64,000 nucleotides of DNA, taken from assembly GCA_003254905.1 (NCBI GenBank), contig QANU01005526.1, positions 3,887-67,886 of the forward strand, in the 5' to 3' direction. Source of the stretch: Nissolia schottii. Taxonomy: Eukaryota > Streptophyta > Magnoliopsida > Fabales > Fabaceae. The position numbers and the translations under genes are program-made. This document shows positions 34,800-47,190 of this stretch, one piece after another. Positions within the stretch are counted from its first letter, which is position 1. Every line of letters starts with the position of its first letter. A model generated the notes under the pieces. It searched no databases. It was not told the origin of the DNA and saw nothing but the letters and a program-made list of their open reading frames with translations.

Positions 34800-35330
34800 A
34801 ACAACTAAGCTCCAAGAGTAATGACACCTAAGCTATTTGCTATGAGACAGGACAATACAACCAGAGGAGCAAAAGGCCAACGTTAAATAGATTCCGGACA
34901 GTCCGCACCAAGTTTGGTCATTGAATCTGCACATGCATTGGCTTCAAAAAATGTATGAATAATCATGACGTTCCACTTTCTACTACAAAGAGTTCCAATA
35001 TTCGCAATCATTGTACCAATAAACATGGAAGGGAGGAGAAGAAGAAGTCATTACCAGGCATTTGGCTTCTAAAGAATCTATCTCACACTAAATCTGACAA
35101 AAATCATGATCCCAAGTAAGGGAAAGACTCATCCTGATGCTCATAATTTTTGTAAAGAGAATATCTTCATCCCTAACAAATTAGAGTAGCCATTCACCAT
35201 CTGAACCACGAAGAACACCACCAATAACAGCTCGTCGTGAGCATCCCATCAAACTACCACCCGTATTAAGCTTGATCCAATCCTTGTTAGGCTTCTGCCA
35301 TTTGGGAGGAAGGTAACCTTCTACTTTGAA
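34800..35330 (-). pseudogene. LINE-derived RNase H domain fragment
   Basis: The minus strand reads a plant LINE-type RNase H domain: KDWIKLNTGGSLMG, then AVIGGVLRGSDGEW, then CEIDSLEAKCLVM, with internal stops. The first catalytic Asp position (NTDG in active enzymes) is Gly here. No reverse transcriptase part is attached, so this is a short dead fragment. Confidence 0.7.
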
Positions 35331-36451
35331 ATGATAAAAATGATTATTATTGAGAGCTGATTTAATTTATAAGTTGAAATGATAAAAAAAAAAATTGGTG
35401 AAACTAGGAACTATTTAACTATTTAAAATTGTTTGAACTTGAGATTTTTAATTAAGTTAGAACAATTCTTTGTTGATTGATCTATAGGTTCGTTGATAAA
35501 TGTTATATAATTCACTAAATTAATGATATTATTTCTCATTTTTAAAATCTTTAAACAATATTTAATTTACAAATCAAAATAATTCCTATTTTTTTCACTC
35601 CAAAGTCCAAACGCCAGCAAAGTAATTAGTATCTATTGAAAAACATTGATTAAAAAATAAATAAAAAATAACAATATCAATATGTGATTTGATTCCATAA
35701 AGCAGAACCATAACCATAAAGAAAATGTTGACTTATTGGGCTTTGATGGGAGAGTGAGTGTTTCTCTCTCCTATAATGCAGCAAGTTTGATGGGAAAGCG
35801 TCCAATATAAATTGGAATTGGCAAATGGCCAATCTTTGTATCGCTTTCACCCGAGATTTGGCCTTTGGAAGGGCATGGGAGGGCCACTGCGAGTGTGTGT
35901 GTGTGTGAGATCCATCCTATAAAGCCCTCAGCTCGTGACAGCAGCTTTTGGACATTTATGAACCAACTTGCAACACATGGCAACCTCATTTTGCCGTTAT
36001 CATGACCCGGTTCGACCTGATAACTTGCCCCGACATCATATGTTTATTGGCTTCGGTTAGAATTGTGGAATTTGATCCAGGTGCATATTTTGAGAAATTT
36101 GAGTTGTATTTTTGTTGACTTGACTATTTGAAGTCAAATACATTTTTAAAAGTTATATATTTTAATAAAAAAATGATATTTTATGATATTTTTATACTTC
36201 AATTAATTATATTTTGTATAAAATAAGGATATATTGTAGTATATTTCTTGAATTTTGTCAACTTGACCTAGTTAATAACCGGGTTAAACATGAACTTAAA
36301 AAAAATGATCCAATTAAATGGTGGTTAGGGTTTGGGTTTGATTTAACCCAACCCAACCCAACATGTCGTTTAAACTATTTACTATCATGTTACATGAGAC
36401 ACACTCATAGGTAGTTACATAACAGAAAAAATTGCTTTATTACTCATTATT

Positions 36452-36495
<44 letters not shown>

Positions 36496-36865
36496 CAATA
36501 TTTGTGAGTTATTATTATCTCTCATTTTACTTTCATTTTTACATAATAAGGAAGGTGATTGGTGATAAATAAAATAAAACTTTCATTTATGTTAAAACAT
36601 CTAAGAATGTACACAATTGATACATTTCTATGAAGCACTAACACCGACATGGAGATAGGATATGACTAGATACGAGACATGTGAGCACAGCAACTTTATA
36701 AATTTATAAGACATGGACACACTTTAAAAATTTTCAGATACAACACAGACACACTTGGACACAATCATGCATTAACTTTTTTACTTAGAAACCCTTGGTT
36801 ACATGAGACACGTGCCGAACATGCAGACTCAATAGTCTCATGAAGAGTTCATGCTTCTTAGGTAC
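35331..36865. other. Intergenic, includes (TA)n at 36456-36492
   Basis: AT-rich sequence with a GTGTGTGTGTGTGTG run near 35893 and a TA microsatellite of about 18 units. The 35770-36010 stretch is less AT-rich but shows no recognisable protein or RNA. Confidence 0.4.
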
Positions 36866-37629
36866 CACTATTAAAAACTGTGAATTACCTGTGAAAATTC
36901 GCTGCAAATTTTTTCCACAAGTAATACCTATGAATTTTGCTCAAATTTTCGTTTTTGACCAAGCCAATTGACATTTTGCTACGAATTACAAATTTTGCAG
37001 CAAAATCTGCAAGTAAGTTTCCCTCCAAAAGGTGAGAAATATTTAGTTGCAGATTTTGTTGTGAATTATTTTGCAAGTAAAAAATTCACAAATAATTTTG
37101 CAGGTGATTGGAGAAAAAAATGTCAAAAGATTCAGTCAAGACCATTTTTGCAGCTAAATTTGCAAGAAATAGTATCTGCAAATTTACTTGGGTATCTTTG
37201 TTGCAGATTTAGCTGTGACTTTTATTTCATGAGAATTTTTTTGCGAATTTTCTTGTAGACTACTTTTCTACAAGTTTTGTTGTGAAATAACTTTGTTACG
37301 AATTTTCTTGTGAATTTGCTTTGTTACAAATTTCCATGCGAACTAGTTTGCGAACTAGTTTTCATGAGATTTAGCTGCGAGTTTGTTTTGCTACGATTTT
37401 TCTTGCAAATTGTTTCCTATGAATTTAGCTGTGAATTTTTTTGCTGCGTTATTTAGCTGCGAGTTTTCTTTGTTGTGGATTTTCTTGCGAATAATTTGTT
37501 GCAGATTTAGTTGCAAATATATTTGCTGTAAATTTAGTTGTTGTGCATTTAGCTGTGAATTTTCTTTGTTGTATTTTTTTTTTGTTCTGCAAATTTACTT
37601 TGCAGCGAATTTTCTTGAAAATTTATTTG

Positions 37630-37925
37630 CTACGAAGCACCATTACGTGGCCGCGACTACTACTATATTGCCACCACCATCTCTACTACCACCACCACCA
37701 TTGCCATTGAAGGCGTTCTTAGAACTTCAAATGAAAAAAGAAAGGCAAGAGAAAGAAGAAATGAAGAAGGAGTTGTCTAAGACAAGGAGTAAATTGAATT
37801 TCTTGATGGAGAGGTTGGACTTTAATGCAAGTTCTTCTCATTCGCCATCTATGCAACTTCGTGAAACTAATTCAAGTGATGGAGAAGATGAGGAGGAGGA
37901 TGAATTTGAAGACTTAGATGCTTAG
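37630..37925 (+). pseudogene. C-terminal remnant of a plant CACTA (Ptta/En-Spm-type) accessory protein
   Basis: The frame ends with a proline-rich segment, a coiled-coil-like KERQEKEEMKKELSK stretch and an acidic Ser-rich tail (DGEDEEEDEFEDLDA, then stop). This arrangement is common at the C-terminus of plant En/Spm-type transposon proteins. Upstream the frame runs back into the subterminal repeats and is not coding there. It sits between the two arrays of the surrounding element. Confidence 0.45.
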
Positions 37926-38249
37926 CTATTATTGATTTAATTGTTAATATTTTATGACTCTTACCATGGTACTAATTTGTTTTTATTTTTTTCCTAGTCA
38001 CGGCCTTAGTACTTTTATTAGACTTAATAATTACGCTTGACATATTAATACATTTGACACTAAAGTGATTATCTTTGAGGTTAATTTATATTTAAAAATT
38101 TGAATAAGACATTTTATTTATTTGAATGTGAATTGCTGAAGAAAAAAAATATTGATAGTATGGTTGAGAAAAAAAATGAAATGGATAGTAATTATGTTCA
38201 ATTTTGGTGTAAAATTTCTTTTGAAAAATCATATTAAAAAAATGTTTTG

Positions 38250-38440
38250 TTGTGAAATTAGCTACAAAATCATAGTTATTAAAATCGGCTCGATGATTGA
38301 CTTGGCTACCTTATTTGGTTATTGGTTCAACCAATAGATAGTTGGGTCAATTGTTGAACCATATATAATTAATTAAATATATAAACATACATTAAATACA
38401 TTGAAATAATACAAATAATTAACAACTTAACACATTTTAG

Positions 38441-38484
<44 letters not shown>

Positions 38485-38600
38485 GAACAATTTAACACTT
38501 AAATAAATTTTTTGGTACATATTTTTTGTTGTTGTACATTTTAATACACAAATAATGAAGTTGGCACTTGGACATCACTAATCCTTTTATTCTTTAATAT
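38250..38600. repeat. AT-rich insert with hAT-like start and (TA)n
   Basis: ATAGTTATTAAAATCGG at 38272 resembles the terminus of the hAT-like element at 62588. GGTTCAACC words follow, and a TA run of about 15 units lies near 38447-38480. No second end was located. Confidence 0.3.
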
Positions 38601-39630
38601 ACTTGGCGGTATGCTCAATCTCTCAACACAATTCAATCCAAATCCTTTCCTGGCTTTCATTCGCAGCAATATTCACTACACATATATAAGTTATGGTTTA
38701 CGCCTTTGTGGCCAAGAAAAAAACTAGAAACTTGTATGATTTATAGTACTAAATTGTTGAGCGTTTGATTCAATTTATAATGGTTCTGCCTTACTTTGAT
38801 ACACTCATTGATCATCCGATTGAAAATGCAATTGTGGGGATGGTTCTGTGAGGATGGTTGCTCGATGTAGGCAATTATGGGGAACCATGACATTGATTCT
38901 TATGGCACATAGGAGGCTCTAACATGATAGATATATGAAGAACGATTCTTTGATGTAAGCAGAATGGTTTATGGTATATACATAATGATATATTTTCTTA
39001 TAAAAATAATTTCTTAAGTCTTCGAGGAAGAGGAAAAAAGGAGCTCTCAATTTCATACTTAGCACTCGATTTTTATGAGTCCCATATCAAAAAGAATAAC
39101 TTGAGTGAGATAAAAAAGTGGGTTATAAAAGAAGCATGTAAACTTGCACTACTTCCTTGACACTTTCGCTCTTTCTCTTTTCTTAGGTTATTTATGGCTA
39201 GGCCATTGGTACCAGTTGGCTATATTATAAAAATTGGTTGGGTTCTAACTTGCGAAATTTTGACAAACTTTAGTTATGTTACTTGCAAATTTTGTTGCAA
39301 TATGCATTTGCAAAATTTGTTACGCAAATTACCTGCGAAATTTAGTTACAAAATTTGTTATCAATTCTATTTGCAAAATTTGTTGCCAATTCTACCAACA
39401 AATTTTGTAGCAAAATTTACTTGCAAATTGTATCTGCAATTTTTCCAGTGAAATTTTTTTTTGAATTTTTCCAGTGAAATGTTTCTTGTGAAAAAATTTG
39501 TGTAAAAATTCACAAAAAAATTCTCTTAAACATCCACCCGATCACGAAAATTATCTGCAAAATTTTTTAGTTTCTTGTGAGAAAATCTGCAAGCAATTAC
39601 CTGTGAATTTTGAAATTCGCAAATACCAGT

Positions 39631-42600
39631 TAACTACCAACGTATTACATCTAGATTCCAATTCGTAGAAAAGTCTGTAGGAAACGTGATGGCGTGCAAA
39701 TTTTTAAGCAAAATTCATAAAAAAATTTTGCAAGTAATGAGCAAATTGTTATTAGCATACGTTCTCAATCAAAGTCATAAAACTCATAAATATGTGAATG
39801 TTTCCTTCAATAAAGTTAACGAAACAAATGAAACCACATTTTTTTGTAAAGGTTTTACTAACGAGTGCCCTAAAAACAATCATTAATAAAACCCTTATTG
39901 TAAATGTAAAAGTCTTGTATCTAAATATAGGGAAAAAATCCTCTAAGTGAGAGATTTCACTTTAGAGGATTGAAATCCCTAAATATATCTTATGCATTTG
40001 CTCGATATGAGAGAAAAAGTAGGAGAGGAATTTTTTTTATAGAATAAGGTTATGGGTGGATTTACCTTTATATTTAGCAAAGTGAATATCCTTAAATAAA
40101 GTTGGGGGAAACTACTCTTTTTGTAACGATTTTACTAAAACAAAATCCTAATTGTATCAACGTAGGGTTGACGGGGGTGATAGGTTCCTTGACCATTTAG
40201 ACAATAGTCATATATGACTATGACATGGTCATGTTAATGAATTGTAGAGATATAAAAAACGATCTTCTCATGTTCATTTTTAAAATGTGATAAGGCGATA
40301 AAAGTCTTTCATTAAAAGAATGAAATTGATAATGTAAAATTATAACATGATAATCAAGTATTTATATGAAATGTGCTTTATCTAATGATAAATGAATAAA
40401 AAACAATCATTAAACATATAAAAAAATGTTTATCTTATCACTCGACTTATAACCTATCATAAAATTCATGAATTTCATTGTATATTATAAGAGAAGGAAC
40501 ACATTTTCTTCATGTTTAAATAAAAAATTGTAAAGTAATGCATTAGCTGTGATGAGTCTTATACTTTTATTTTATTTGAAGGGTCGCTTCACCTAAATGT
40601 ATAATGACCATATATAAATTTCATGTTGGTAACACTGTTGCTTTGCATGACACATCCTCTAATCAAGGGTCCATTTATGTTCTGCCGTCTAATAAATGTT
40701 CAGTCCTTGTTATGGTATTTTAACCATGATTAGACACTTGTCAGAGCGTCAGAGCATCAGTGTAAATGGACCCTCCAATCAAACACCAATGAATGATGGT
40801 TTGAAAGGTGGGTGCCTGCGCGTGTTGAAGTTCCTTTCTTTTTATTTTTATTTTTTATATTTTATATTTTTTTATGATTGTGGGGGCCACCAAAACAAAA
40901 GAGAGAAGGAGTGGTGCAAAGCATCAACAACTAAGATATTTATTTATTTTCTTGCGACATTTGTTAGAAAAAAAAGTGACAGACATAAATCTTAACATTT
41001 TAAATTAGGCACACTTTAAATTAAAAAAAAAGAGACCTAGGAAGATATGATTGTATCTTAAAAAGCTATTGCGATATACTCATTTCCTTTTAGCAGTAAT
41101 AATGTCCTCATCCACTCTTATATATCCCTTTTAATAAATATATACAAACTAAAAAAATAACTAATTTACACATATTTAAAAAAAATTAAGTGTTTAGACT
41201 AAATTACTTTTATAAAAAATTACAATGCAATTAATATAATAATAAAAACTTCATAATAAATAGAGACATAATTAAAAATGCAATAATTAATACTTCAATA
41301 ATATAATCAAACAATAACTAATTTTAAACAGTTTTAAATGAAACGTGACATATAAAAATTGATAAGAGGGAGTACTGTATTTAGATACATCCATTGGAAC
41401 AATACAAATTTTGACTTTTCTAAACTTTTTAAAAGTCATAAGTTATATTTTTAATTTCTGTTATGTTTGAGTATACAGTTTATTATTTATTAGAAAGTTA
41501 ATTTTAGTATTTTTTAAGAAGTTAAAATATCTAACTTATTAAAAAAATAATTTTCAAAATACTTAAAATAAAAAAATTATTGTGTTTTTTTAGTATAAAA
41601 TAACTTATTTATAAGTTACTTTTTAAAAGTTTAGCTACTTTTTAACTTTTGTATCTAAAATTAACTAAAAATTAAAAAAATAAATAATTATTATAAAAGA
41701 AAGGGAGTACTTTTTATGTGAGTGTCTCTAAAATTAAATTATTACAAAAATTGATTAACAACATAATCAAATGGCCAAACTAATCTTTGTAGCGGTAATC
41801 AAACTTACTCTCTCAATTTATAATTTGTTTTAAGGATCAAACTAAGATTCCCCCTTAAAATGGTAATGTACATCTATTATTAAGTCAATATTTTCGTTAT
41901 TAAATTATAAAAATTATATTTATACAATCATTTTCTATATTTTTTAAGCTAGTCTATGTAAAATGGGGAATATGGAGAGAGAGGGAGGGGGGGGGGGAGG
42001 ACAGGGTCACTCACTCCCTTTCCACAAAAAGTGTCCCTTTTTTAATGTGGGATAATTGGAAAAAGCCAATTTGTTTCCCAACTGCAAGGACTCATTTCCT
42101 AGTCATTGCTAGGTTCACCAAAAGCACGTTATACCTAACTATTTTTGGCCCAGACCAGAGAGGACAAACCAATTGAGACAAGTGCTTCTAACCCATCTTT
42201 GTATTCCTTTCTTGTACATAAGCCTTGCAGGCTTTTGTAGCCTTGACAATTCAAGATTATTAGGTCATCCGAGTTTTCACATGAATAAAAAATGATAAAA
42301 GCCATGTACCCAAAAACAAAATTGATAAAAGCCCGGTGGAATAACTGAGATGGAAAAAAGAAGATAATTTTAGGGATAATAATATGGATTTATTTCACAT
42401 TGCCATCGAACAAATATCCGTACGTTTTACCAGGGTTGTAAAACTTGAGAACCTATAGACCTAAGAACTTAAGTAAATTTGTGAAAGTTTAACAATCTCA
42501 AATCGTAAACGTGTAAATTTACCTATGTAAGAAAATATATTATATAATTAAGTATATAATTAGTAACAAAATAATGAGTATAAGCTTATATTTATAATTG

Positions 42601-42680
42601 ATATTAATATTGAACAATATTAACTTTCTAATAGCTTAATTGTTACTTCATAATTTAGTCTGTACATGCACTACTTTGTA
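39631..42680. other. Intergenic, very AT-rich, no gene recognised
   Basis: This holds long stretches of A/T with few words of note. A G-run (nine or more G) lies near 41988 after GAGAGAGAGGGAGG. The 42000-42290 stretch has normal complexity but no recognisable protein. Several short frames look random. Confidence 0.4.
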
Positions 42681-43950
42681 CACTACAAGAAATTTTTTTA
42701 CCTATTGACAGATTTATCGACAAATATTTTCCATGGATAGTCTCAACCGATTTAAGGGGCTAAATATGTCAAAAACACGCTCAAAGAACTATTGAACCCA
42801 AATGTACTAATGGATTTATGATCAGTTGGAAACTCTATCACGAGCACTTGGAGCCATTTTGTGCCAAACTACATTCCGATGATTTTTTTTGTTGGTCAAA
42901 ATGAAAATTATTTTTAATTAATTTTATGTTTTGGTTAGAATTAGGATTGGTGGTTAGGGTATTTTCTGATGGATTTTTCTAACAGTATTTGAATTTTCCC
43001 TTTTAGAGGAAAAATTGATGCATCTAAAAAATTTGAACCTATCACCGACAGATAAATCCATTGGTAAATGAAATACGTTTTGTTTAACATTTTTGGCGAA
43101 GGCTTTGTACCGAAGGAAAAATCTATTGGAAATGTCTCAAACGTCATAAATTGCAAGAGCCCCTCTTCTTTCTCTCATTTCTTCATATTCTCAGTCTCTC
43201 TCTACCCCCCCTCTCCACCTTCTATCTACCCACTACCCCACAGTCATTGTCGTCGGTCCACCACTGCCTCGCCATCGCCACATGAATTGGGAGGAAAATA
43301 ATGATTAATGATGCTTATGACCATGGGTTTGGGATTCATAATGAATCTTCCATTAATGAACCTAATCCAGATGCTTAGAAGTCTCATAGTTTGTTGGAGG
43401 AAGCAAACACACCTTGATGTGAAGGTTTAGTACATTCAAAAATTTTCGTGATGGTTAGGATATTGAGCATTGAGTCAGAGGCGAACTAGAGTCAAATTTC
43501 GTTAGATGAGTGGGCAACATTGATCAACAAATTATGTCTGTAAGGTACCACAACCCAATGACCTACTACAAGGCTAAAAACTAGTTTCTAAACTTGGATT
43601 GCAATCCGTTAAAATTGATTGTTATTTGAATAAATGTATGTTATACTACAAAGATGATGCTACCTTAACTGAATGCAATTTTTGTGAAAATGTCAAGTAT
43701 AAGCCGAAGAGAGTGGGAGCTAGGAGGTATAAGAATATTCCAAAAAAAAGAATGTATTATTTGCCCATAATCCCTAGACTTAAGAGATTCTTTGCATCCA
43801 TGAGTTCAATACCCCATATGAGGTGGTACTTTCATATAAAAGCAATGACAATGTAATGACTCACCATTCTCATCGTGAAGCTTGCAAACATTTTGATCAA
43901 ACTCACCCTGAATGTGCAACAGATCCTACCAATGTAAGGTTAGATCCTAA
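42681..43950 (+). mobile_element. CACTA element, left terminus with degenerate TNP2-type transposase
   Basis: CACTACAAGAAATTTTT begins at 42681 and is followed by subterminal GACAGATTTATCG and ATGGATTT words. A degenerate transposase frame follows at 43306-43950. The right part of the element is missing. Confidence 0.7.
43306..43950 (+). pseudogene. CACTA TNP2-type transposase fragment, frameshifted
   Basis: The clearest part is open at 43599-43856. It reads the TNP2 signature of a Cys-containing CMLYYKDD segment, then ECNFCENVKYKPKR, then KKRMYYLPIIPRLKRFF. The conserved continuation, with REACKHFDQTHPE, is in a different frame after about 43850. Upstream at 43306-43590 the expected LLEEA and SFDEWATLINKL-like blocks appear with several stops. 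The fragment ends just after the DPTNVRL segment, so most of the catalytic region is gone. TNP2 proteins cut and move CACTA elements; this copy cannot. Confidence 0.8.
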
Positions 43951-44120
43951 ACCCTAAACCCAAGCATGTATGGAAGCCATTAATCGAATTAAGTCAAAAT
44001 TTTAGAGACCTGTGTTTATCTACCCTTGGAGTTGAAGACATATACCCATCCTAGTGGCTTTGTATAGATGTCATTGTTAATAGAGTTTATTGCTAAATTC
44101 AACTAGTTACCTATAAGAGT

Positions 44121-44313
44121 AGATCCTTTCATGTGAAAATTACACATGACCCTGCCATGTGCACATCTTTATCATTAATTAAGTTATCTTGAAAGGGTGA
44201 ATTTTTTTTTTTCAAAAAAAGGGTAAAAATCAACGGTGGAGATGTGCACATGACAATGTCATACGTAATTTTCACTTGACAAGGTCATGTGTAATATTCA
44301 CATGAGAGGATCC
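44121..44313. mobile_element. MITE-like foldback element
   Basis: AGATCCTTTCATGTGAAAAT at the left is mirrored by ATATTCACATGAGAGGATCC at the right, and TTACACATGAC and GTGCACATC words pair further in. The right arm carries an extra internal copy of the motif. No clear target duplication was found. Confidence 0.6.
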
Positions 44314-45011
44314 ATTTTTGTTACTAATTAGTTCATTTGGACAAGTGTAATTTCTTTTATCTACGTAATCCTGCTATTTGTACACCCAAAAAAATTGACC
44401 CCCTGTGAACCCATATAGAACAAACATTACAAAACATACAAGCAAACATTATCAAATACATAAATGAGTAATATTAAATGCACGTGTGTCCGTGCATGCA
44501 TAAATGCTCGGTGATGATGTTTATTTCTTTATTTTGTAATATTTATTTTTGGTGTACACAAGATGTCAACTTTTAGGATGTACAAATAATATTTTTTTTG
44601 TTATCTTCCTTCCTTTTCAATCTATGATTTTATTCCATATCTATCCATATCTTTGAATGATTCTCCTAGTTATAAACTAATTCTAAAAATTCATTACTAT
44701 CAACACTATAAAAATGTGATAATATGAGCTTTTATTCTCTATGATAATAATACATTATAAGTGAATTCAGTTTAAAAAGGTAATCATGAAACGACTTTTT
44801 TCGGGCATATAGTTGGTAATATATTCTTTTAAAACTTTCCATTCGTCGTCTCCTGGTTGGCTACTTTACCTTTTTAACACGTATATTCTAATACCATACT
44901 TAACTTTGATTCCCTCAACTATTTTCTGTTCGAATTGTCTTTCTCCTGCATGTGGTGTTCATTAACCACCAAAAAAATATAACCTCCTTTTTTTCGTTCA
45001 AAAAATCTAAT
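44314..45011. other. Intergenic
   Basis: AT-rich. AACAAACATTACAAAACATAC at 44420 is a single stray unit of the array found at 48862-49320. No gene is seen. Confidence 0.4.
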
Positions 45012-47190
45012 ACCATTTTAATTTTTTATGGTAATTTTTTTTATAACCAACGAAGCCCAACAAGACCCGAGAAAGGAACGCTACGGTCTCATAATATGAG
45101 GAAAAGAGATGCCAACAACATTTGGCAGAAAAAACATTAGAAATAATAGTAGGAACACTATCAAAAAGTTTCATGTCTTGATAAAGATTGAGTCCCTTCT
45201 TAGCAAGCACATCAACACAACGATTGATTTCTCTGAAGATGTGGGAGATACTTACCTCCCCATGGGTATGAAGAAGGTATTGAATAGCAGTAAGGAGGGT
45301 TCGGAAGACAAGCCTAGCCCTACTATTACCATTGCACAAATCAACAACTACCTTCGAATTTGGTTCAATTTCAACTTTAGCTAAATTTAGGTTAGTAGCC
45401 ATCTTGATGCCGATGTAGATATCCCAAAGCTCTGCCATAGTAATAGAAACAACTCCTAGGTTCACTCCAAACGCAACAACAAAAATACCATCATGGTTAC
45501 GAATGATTCCTCCACAAGCAGCATTCCTTGGATTATTAGAGACTAATCCATTAGTATTGATTTTCCACCACCCTTGAGCAGGAGCTACCCAATGAATATT
45601 ACGCACCTGGTAGCTCGTAAGAATAGTGTGGGCATTCAATGTCACCTCCTAAGACCAAGAGTAGTTCTTAGCAAGACCCACAATATTTTCTATTAGCTAT
45701 AAAGTAGAATTAACCAAGTTCTCGAAGATCTGATCATTTCTGTACCTCCAGAGGGAGTGGCAGATAGTAGTATACAAGAGAGGCCAAGTGACTCCATGTG
45801 AATACCAAGAGGTCAAGGACAGGTTCGAACCTAACTAAACGGGAATGTTATGATGAAAAAAGTCAGTCCAATGATCTCTAGATGCAATACTCTTCCATAT
45901 CTCTTTCGTAACACAACAATCACGAAGGCCACGATTGTCTCAAGATGAGTGTTACACAAAGTACAATTAGCAGCAATACCTAAACCCCACTTGGATCTCT
46001 TCTCATTAGTCAACAGAGCTTTATTATAGCATAACCGAAGAAAAGATCAAAACCTTTGAGGATCATTCCAAGTCCAAGCTTTTATGAACTTCTCATCTCT
46101 GGTGTACATATACGCATAAGCATTTTCATAAGCTAATTTAATAGAGAACTTACCTGAGGCATTAGGAAGCCAAGCAACAATGTCATTAGCAAGAATCACC
46201 ATAAGAGATTTAACAGCCAAAACTAGCTCCACTACATCCTTAGGAAGGAAATGACGAAGGCAACCAACATCCCACTCCCCTTCGATATCAACAAAGGAGC
46301 TGACATTGCAAGATATATCCTCATCACTAAGATTCCCCATGATGAAATCTTTCAACTTGTGGACTCTCGGTATCTAGTGCTCACTCCAGAACTTGATATT
46401 GAGGCCATTCCCAAGATGCCATATAAGATTATTGTGGATTTGAGGCCAAGCATGGCAAATACCTATCCAAGAATGAGGAGTTTTGCTTTCTATAAACCTA
46501 CTGAATGATATTATTGCCACAGTTGTACTTTGTCTTCATAATCTGGACCCACAATGCTTCTCTGTTATTAATCAACTTCCAACCCAACTTCATCATGGAC
46601 AGGTTGTTCATAACCTTGACTGATTTGAGCCCCAAACCACCAGCTGCTTTTGGAAAGCAGACAGAATCCCAATTTAACAAGTGAACTTTTCTCCCTTCTG
46701 CATTACCTCCCCAAAGAAATCCTGAAACAACTTATCCATATTTTCACAAAAGGACAGCGGAAGTTTCATGGTTTGCATGGTATAACTAGGAATAGTATCT
46801 AGAACCGATTAAATAAGAGTGATTCTACCTGCTAATGAAAGAGACTTCGCATTCCACCCACTTAACCTGTCATTCATCCTATCAATGATACACTGAAGAT
46901 GAGGCCTAGACAATTTTTAATGGATGATAAGAACTTCAAGATACTTTCCTAAATCAGTTTTTAGATTGATACTCATCACCTCACTCATTTGGCATTTCCT
47001 CCTGTAGCAAACATTCTTAGAGAAGTGGATGCACAATTTATGGTAATTGATTTTCTGACCCAAACTTTTATAGAAGGACTCCATAGAACTGCAGATCACC
47101 TTTATTTGATCAAAATCAACTTTTGTAAACAAGACAATGTTGAGATAAATGCACAAATTAATGATTTTATTGATCTGAGGTGAATTTATA
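45012..47190 (-). pseudogene. 5'-truncated LINE (L1-type): RT thumb, zinc-binding region and RNase H, all broken
   Basis: On the minus strand, in order: the end of a reverse transcriptase (VLFTKVDFDQIKVICSSM near 47110; SLGQKINYHKLCIHFS; LNWDSVCFPKAAGGLGLKS near 46670); a zf-RVT linker (WLPNASGKFSIKLAYE near 46140; CTLCNTHLET near 45960); and an RNase H domain (WWKINTNGLVSNN, ACGGIIRNHDG, AELWDIYIGIKMA; 45590-45150). Stops and frame changes separate the parts. The RT active-site FADD sequence is corrupted, and NTNG replaces the catalytic NTDG of RNase H. An A-rich minus-strand tail follows near 45030. The element is truncated at its 5' end, as is usual for LINEs. Confidence 0.85.

Larger units (their letters stand above)
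36866..39630. mobile_element. CACTA element relic with dense subterminal repeat arrays
   Basis: CACTA begins at 36866 and is followed by AACTGTGAATTACCTGTGAA. The other side reads, on the minus strand from 39630, ACTGGTATTTGCGAATTTC and AATTCACAGGTAATTGC. Between 36880 and 37640, and again between 39240 and 39625, short words such as TTGCGAATTT, GCAAATTT and TTTGCAGC recur dozens of times. A coding remnant lies at 37630-37925 and a TA run near 38447-38480. The right tip differs from CACTA by decay. Confidence 0.6.
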
